Origin: Anaerolineaceae bacterium
Lineage (GTDB): Bacteria; Chloroflexota; Anaerolineae; Aggregatilineales; Phototrophicaceae
Reading direction: 5' to 3'
NCBI GenBank assembly: GCA_020634135.1
Contig: JACKCG010000007.1
Span: 1-64,000, forward strand
Length of the DNA stretch: 64,000 nucleotides
Part shown: positions 61,069 through 64,000 of the stretch, in pieces
Layout: every line of letters begins with the position of its first letter
Position numbering within the stretch: the stretch's first letter is position 1
Notes under the pieces: model-generated
The model's database searches: none
What the model was told of the DNA's origin: nothing
The model's input: the letters and a program-made list of their open reading frames with translations, nothing else
Made by a program: the position numbers and the translations under genes

Positions 61069-62430
61069 CTAGAGCTTGACAAAGTAAGCCGCAGCTGCCC
61101 GATCTATCAGCTCTTTGGTGAGTGCCGGTTTTTCGTCCGTATACGATGCAATATCAATGAGCTGCATGACTAAGTCACGAGGATGAACAGAGCGCAGCGG
61201 GCGATCATGGTTGATATACCACTCCTTCAGGAGATACGCCAGCACTTTGTCATCATACGGAATCCGCTTGGCTTCACACACGCGCTTAAAAATATCGCGG
61301 AACTGATCGTAGGTAGGATCTGTAATCTCAATTTTGTGGCGGATACGGCGCAGGAAAGCCTCGTCAACCAGGTCACGCGGATCGAGATTGGTCGAGAAAA
61401 CAATTAATACGTAGAAAGGAATCTCAATCTTGCGCCCGGTGTGCAGCGTCAGAAAGTCTACGCCCTTCTCCAGCGGCACAATCCAGCGATTTAATAAGTC
61501 ACGAGGACGCACCTGTTGGCGACCAAAGTCATCAATCAGGAACATACCGCCATTTGCCTTCACCTGAAAAGGCGCCTCATAATACTTATTGGTATCATCA
61601 TAAACCAGGTCAAGACCGGCCAGTGTCAGTTCGCCCCCTACCATAATCATCGGGCGGCGGATGCGAATCCAGCGGGGGTCAGCGATAACGCCGGTGCCGT
61701 GCTTGACGCGGCTGTCTTTTTCGGAAACTTCGTGGTTCACACTATCGAATACGCGCACAATCTGCCCGTCCACGTCAACCGCGTAGGGAATCCACATATC
61801 GTCACCCAGAATCATCCGACCAACGGTCTCCGCGACTGTTGTCTTGCCGTTCCCAGGCGGGCCATACAGGAAAATCGAGCGCCCGGAATTCACCGCCGGG
61901 CCAATACGATCCAGCATCTCATCACTGATGACCAGATGCTGCATCACCATACGCAGATCCTCTCTATGCGTGATTAACCGTTCCCGGTTCTGCAGCCGCA
62001 TCGCCTTCACATACTCTGGCAGCGGCACAGGCGCAGGCCCGGCATACTGGGACCTATCCATTGCTTCATGCGCTTTTTCGGACCCTTTGGCGGAAATCAC
62101 ATACTGGTACGAGGACTCACCGAAACCGCCTGAGCCGCGCACCTCAACATACTTTTCCCGCTTCAGGAAATCCATAATGGAATCGATCACGCCTACATAA
62201 GGCAGCTTGACGATTTCACTGATATCATGCCCCGCCATCACACCACCCAGATACAGGACTTTAATCACCAGGTCAGCCACATTCAGCATATTTAACCCGG
62301 TACCTTCCAGGCTGCTGATCGGTGGCGGCGACCAAACGACACCCCCTCCCGGCATATCTGGCATCGGCGCAGGCTGGCCTGCTAACTTCTTGATCTGGGG
62401 ACGCGGAACATTATGAGATTGATCAGACAT
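61069..62430 (-). CDS. AAA ATPase with N-terminal winged helix
   Basis: A 453-residue ATPase of the MoxR-like AAA type. A short Pro-rich N-terminus is followed by a helical/winged-helix region (about 40-120, DISEIVKLPYVGVIDSIMDFL). The P-loop is GPPGNGKTT, Walker B is GGMFLIDDFG, sensor 1 is VFSTNLDP and a conserved Arg is in EAFLRRIRHKIEI. MoxR-like proteins act as chaperones or remodelling factors for partner proteins. Here no von Willebrand-domain or other partner gene is next to it, so the client is unknown. ATG 62430 is chosen because AAGGA stands about 9 bases upstream; ATG 62439 has no usable site. Confidence 0.88.
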   Translation of the reverse strand: MSDQSHNVPRPQIKKLAGQPAPMPDMPGGGVVWSPPPISSLEGTGLNMLNVADLVIKVLYLGGVMAGHDISEIVKLPYVGVIDSIMDFLKREKYVEVRGSGGFGESSYQYVISAKGSEKAHEAMDRSQYAGPAPVPLPEYVKAMRLQNRERLITHREDLRMVMQHLVISDEMLDRIGPAVNSGRSIFLYGPPGNGKTTVAETVGRMILGDDMWIPYAVDVDGQIVRVFDSVNHEVSEKDSRVKHGTGVIADPRWIRIRRPMIMVGGELTLAGLDLVYDDTNKYYEAPFQVKANGGMFLIDDFGRQQVRPRDLLNRWIVPLEKGVDFLTLHTGRKIEIPFYVLIVFSTNLDPRDLVDEAFLRRIRHKIEITDPTYDQFRDIFKRVCEAKRIPYDDKVLAYLLKEWYINHDRPLRSVHPRDLVMQLIDIASYTDEKPALTKELIDRAAAAYFVKL

Positions 62431-62629
62431 ACGATTCATTCCTTACCTACTGGCGAGAATCTGTCAGTATAATGGGCAAATCATGGTTGAGGGCACGAAC
62501 ACAGCACTGCCAACCTTCCCTCTTTAACAATTATCTGATGCAGTGTAAAGTAGATTATATAGTAGAGTTCGATCTCCACACAAGTTGGCTCGCCCTAGAT
62601 TCGCGGGCAGGAAGCATACCCGGATTATC

Positions 62630-63259
62630 ATGATAGACCAGATACAGTGGCTTGGTCACGGCAGTTTCTTTATCCAGGGGCCGCCACTTATCTATATCAA
62701 TCCCTGGCGCGTCGCGCGTAACACTTTCCTGGCGGACGTAATCTTAGTTAGCCACGATCATTACGATCACTGTTCCCTGGCCGATGTGACTAAATTGCGC
62801 GGCGAAAACACGCTGGTCGTCGGCAATGAAAGAGCCGCCAGAGAAATCGAAGGCTGCCGAATCCTGCGCCCCTGGCAAAGCATCACGATTGACAGGGCCA
62901 GCATTAAGGGTATACCGGCCTACTCCCGAGACAGTTGGCAGCACCCAATCAGTGATGGCGGCCTGGGGTTTGTTATCTCAGTAAACTACTTCGACATCTA
63001 TTACGCCGGCGATACCGAACAGATACCGGAAATGGACTTGATCCACCCCGATATTGCGATCCTGCCAATAGATGGCAACGGCACACTGTCAGTCAGCGCG
63101 GCGGTGGAAGTGGTCAAGAAAATGCGCCCCCGGTGGGTAATCCCGGCCAATTGGGGCCCTGGTACAGAAGGCGCCAGCGAAGCCGAAGCCCGGCTATTTA
63201 AACGTGAAGTTGGCGGGCGGGCTGAAGTCATTATCCCCAGTTTCACACCTGCCGAGTGA
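62630..63259 (+). CDS. UlaG-like metallo-beta-lactamase-fold hydrolase
   Basis: A 209-residue protein of the metallo-beta-lactamase fold, subgroup without extra domains. The metal motif is VSHDHYDHCS (HxHxDH); the distal Asp is in YYAGDTEQIPEMD. The opening WLGHGSFFIQ and the ILPIDGNGTLS block fit the L-ascorbate-6-phosphate lactonase (UlaG)/YtkL branch, often annotated as a general MBL hydrolase. Substrate unknown. ATG 62630 is preferred; a TTG at 62585 would add 15 unconserved residues. It converges on clpX. Confidence 0.88.
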   Translation: MIDQIQWLGHGSFFIQGPPLIYINPWRVARNTFLADVILVSHDHYDHCSLADVTKLRGENTLVVGNERAAREIEGCRILRPWQSITIDRASIKGIPAYSRDSWQHPISDGGLGFVISVNYFDIYYAGDTEQIPEMDLIHPDIAILPIDGNGTLSVSAAVEVVKKMRPRWVIPANWGPGTEGASEAEARLFKREVGGRAEVIIPSFTPAE

Positions 63260-63285
63260 ACGTCTCCTCGAACCAGGAATCAACA

Positions 63286-63302
63286 GGGGGCACAAAGCCC
63301 CC
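63286..63302. terminator. GC hairpin between converging MBL and clpX genes
   Basis: GGGGGC (63286-63291) pairs with GCCCCC (63297-63302), extended by AACC (63271-63274) and GGTT (63303-63306). No T run follows, so termination is only likely from position. Confidence 0.4.
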
Positions 63303-63331
63303 GGTTCAAGCAAGCCCGATACACCATTGCG

Positions 63332-64000
63332 TTACGCCGCAGGAGTCAGATGTCCGTCATCCTGCCACTCAAGTTTGACCCCGTTTGCGTTGAAAATATG
63401 CGGCTTTGACTTACTCAGAATTACGTCCGCATCAATGACGATCTTGCGGATGTCATCCCGGCTGGGAATTTCAAACATCACATCCAGCAAGCGACTCTCG
63501 ATGATTGAACGCAGCCCGCGCGCGCCTGTGCCACGATTGGTGGCAACATCTGCCGCAGCGCCCAGCGCCGAGTCTTCAAATACCAGTTCGGCATTATCCA
63601 GGCTCAACAGGTGCATATACTGGCGCACCAGGGCGTTCTTCGGCTCAATCAGGATTTTCATAAGGGCGTCGCGGGTCAGCGGATCAACATGCACCAGTAC
63701 CGGAAGCCGCCCGATAAACTCTGGAATCAGCCCGAACATCATCAGGTCTTCCGGGCTGATCTGCCGAAGCAAAGTCGCCTGGTCATGTTCCTTGCGCTGG
63801 TTCGCGGCATGGAAACCAAGCATCCCACCGGCCCCAATACGGCGACTGATGTGGTCTTCTATCCCGGAGAAGGTGCCCCCACAGATAAACAGGATATTGG
63901 TCGTATCAATCTGGATAAACTCCTGGTGCGGGTGCTTACGTCCACCTTGCGGCGGCACATTGGCAACTGTACCCTCAATGATCTTCAGCAATGCCTGCTG
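63332..64000 (-). CDS. clpX: ClpX ATPase, C-terminal part (truncated by window)
   Basis: The last 222 residues of the ClpX unfoldase that feeds substrates to ClpP. Readable blocks: QQALLKIIEGTVANVPPQGG (at the window edge), QIDTTNILFICGG, RIGAGGMLGF loop area, GLIPEFIGRLPV (sensor region) and GTGARGLRSIIE (sensor 2). The open frame runs through the right window edge, so start, zinc-binding domain and Walker A lie outside. The C-terminus at 63332 looks complete. Its clpP partner would be expected just outside the window. Confidence 0.96.
   Translation of the reverse strand, partial: QQALLKIIEGTVANVPPQGGRKHPHQEFIQIDTTNILFICGGTFSGIEDHISRRIGAGGMLGFHAANQRKEHDQATLLRQISPEDLMMFGLIPEFIGRLPVLVHVDPLTRDALMKILIEPKNALVRQYMHLLSLDNAELVFEDSALGAAADVATNRGTGARGLRSIIESRLLDVMFEIPSRDDIRKIVIDADVILSKSKPHIFNANGVKLEWQDDGHLTPAA

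Overview
The window looks like a chromosomal segment from a Chloroflexota bacterium, most likely of the Anaerolineae type. This is an inference from gene style: a Ser/Thr kinase fused to a STAND-type NTPase and WD40 repeats, FHA proteins with zinc ribbons, surface proteins with long Thr/Pro linkers, SARP-like and LysR regulators, GTG and TTG starts, and housekeeping proteins of bacterial type. No rRNA, CRISPR array, integrase, transposase or phage gene is visible. One tRNA, tRNA-Asp(GUC), lies at the left end. Genes are densely packed on both strands in short operons.

Left part (1-13,000), mostly minus strand: a small membrane protein, tRNA-Asp, a LysR regulator, then a signalling block. In that block a 1491-residue Ser/Thr kinase / nSTAND NTPase / WD40 protein is flanked on each side by a paralogous zinc-ribbon FHA protein (1941-8965). 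Upstream are a secreted SH3/FecR-like protein with a Cys-rich tail and a polytopic membrane protein carrying a catalytically altered endonuclease/exonuclease/phosphatase (EEP) domain.

Middle (13,000-40,500), largely housekeeping: an SAH/MTA-deaminase-like amidohydrolase fused to a CYTH-like domain, amylosucrase, rnc-fabF, moaC with a fused moaD-moaE (moaX), ftsY, a SpoU-family rRNA methyltransferase, prfB without a frameshift site, a repeat-bearing zinc-ribbon protein, rpoC standing alone behind its own consensus promoter, a glycoside-hydrolase-like lipoprotein, a GyrA-family subunit without a GyrA box, a SARP-like regulator, the bifunctional Rel protein, moeA, a VKOR-type thiol oxidase and an S1-domain protein. 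moaC, moaX and moeA point to molybdenum cofactor synthesis.

Right-middle (40,600-54,400): an envelope cluster (lipoprotein; PPC/DUF2135 secreted protein; M23 peptidase; TolB-like propeller protein; LysM-L,D-transpeptidase), a second receptor-like kinase with an extracellular NBR1-type domain next to an HD phosphohydrolase, fumarase C, Fe/Mn superoxide dismutase and an EamA-type transporter.

Right end (54,400-64,000): a minus-strand run of a hypothetical gene, an SDR epimerase, obg, nadD and a double solute-binding protein. Beyond it are a degenerate response regulator, a winged-helix AAA ATPase, a UlaG-like metallo-beta-lactamase-fold protein and the C-terminal part of clpX, cut by the window edge.

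The most unusual elements are the FHA/kinase-nSTAND-WD40/FHA sandwich, the amidohydrolase-CYTH fusion, the kinase with an extracellular NBR1-like domain, the orphan rpoC, the GyrA subunit lacking its wrapping motif, and the membrane EEP protein with two catalytic substitutions. All functional statements rest on motif reading; no database search was run.
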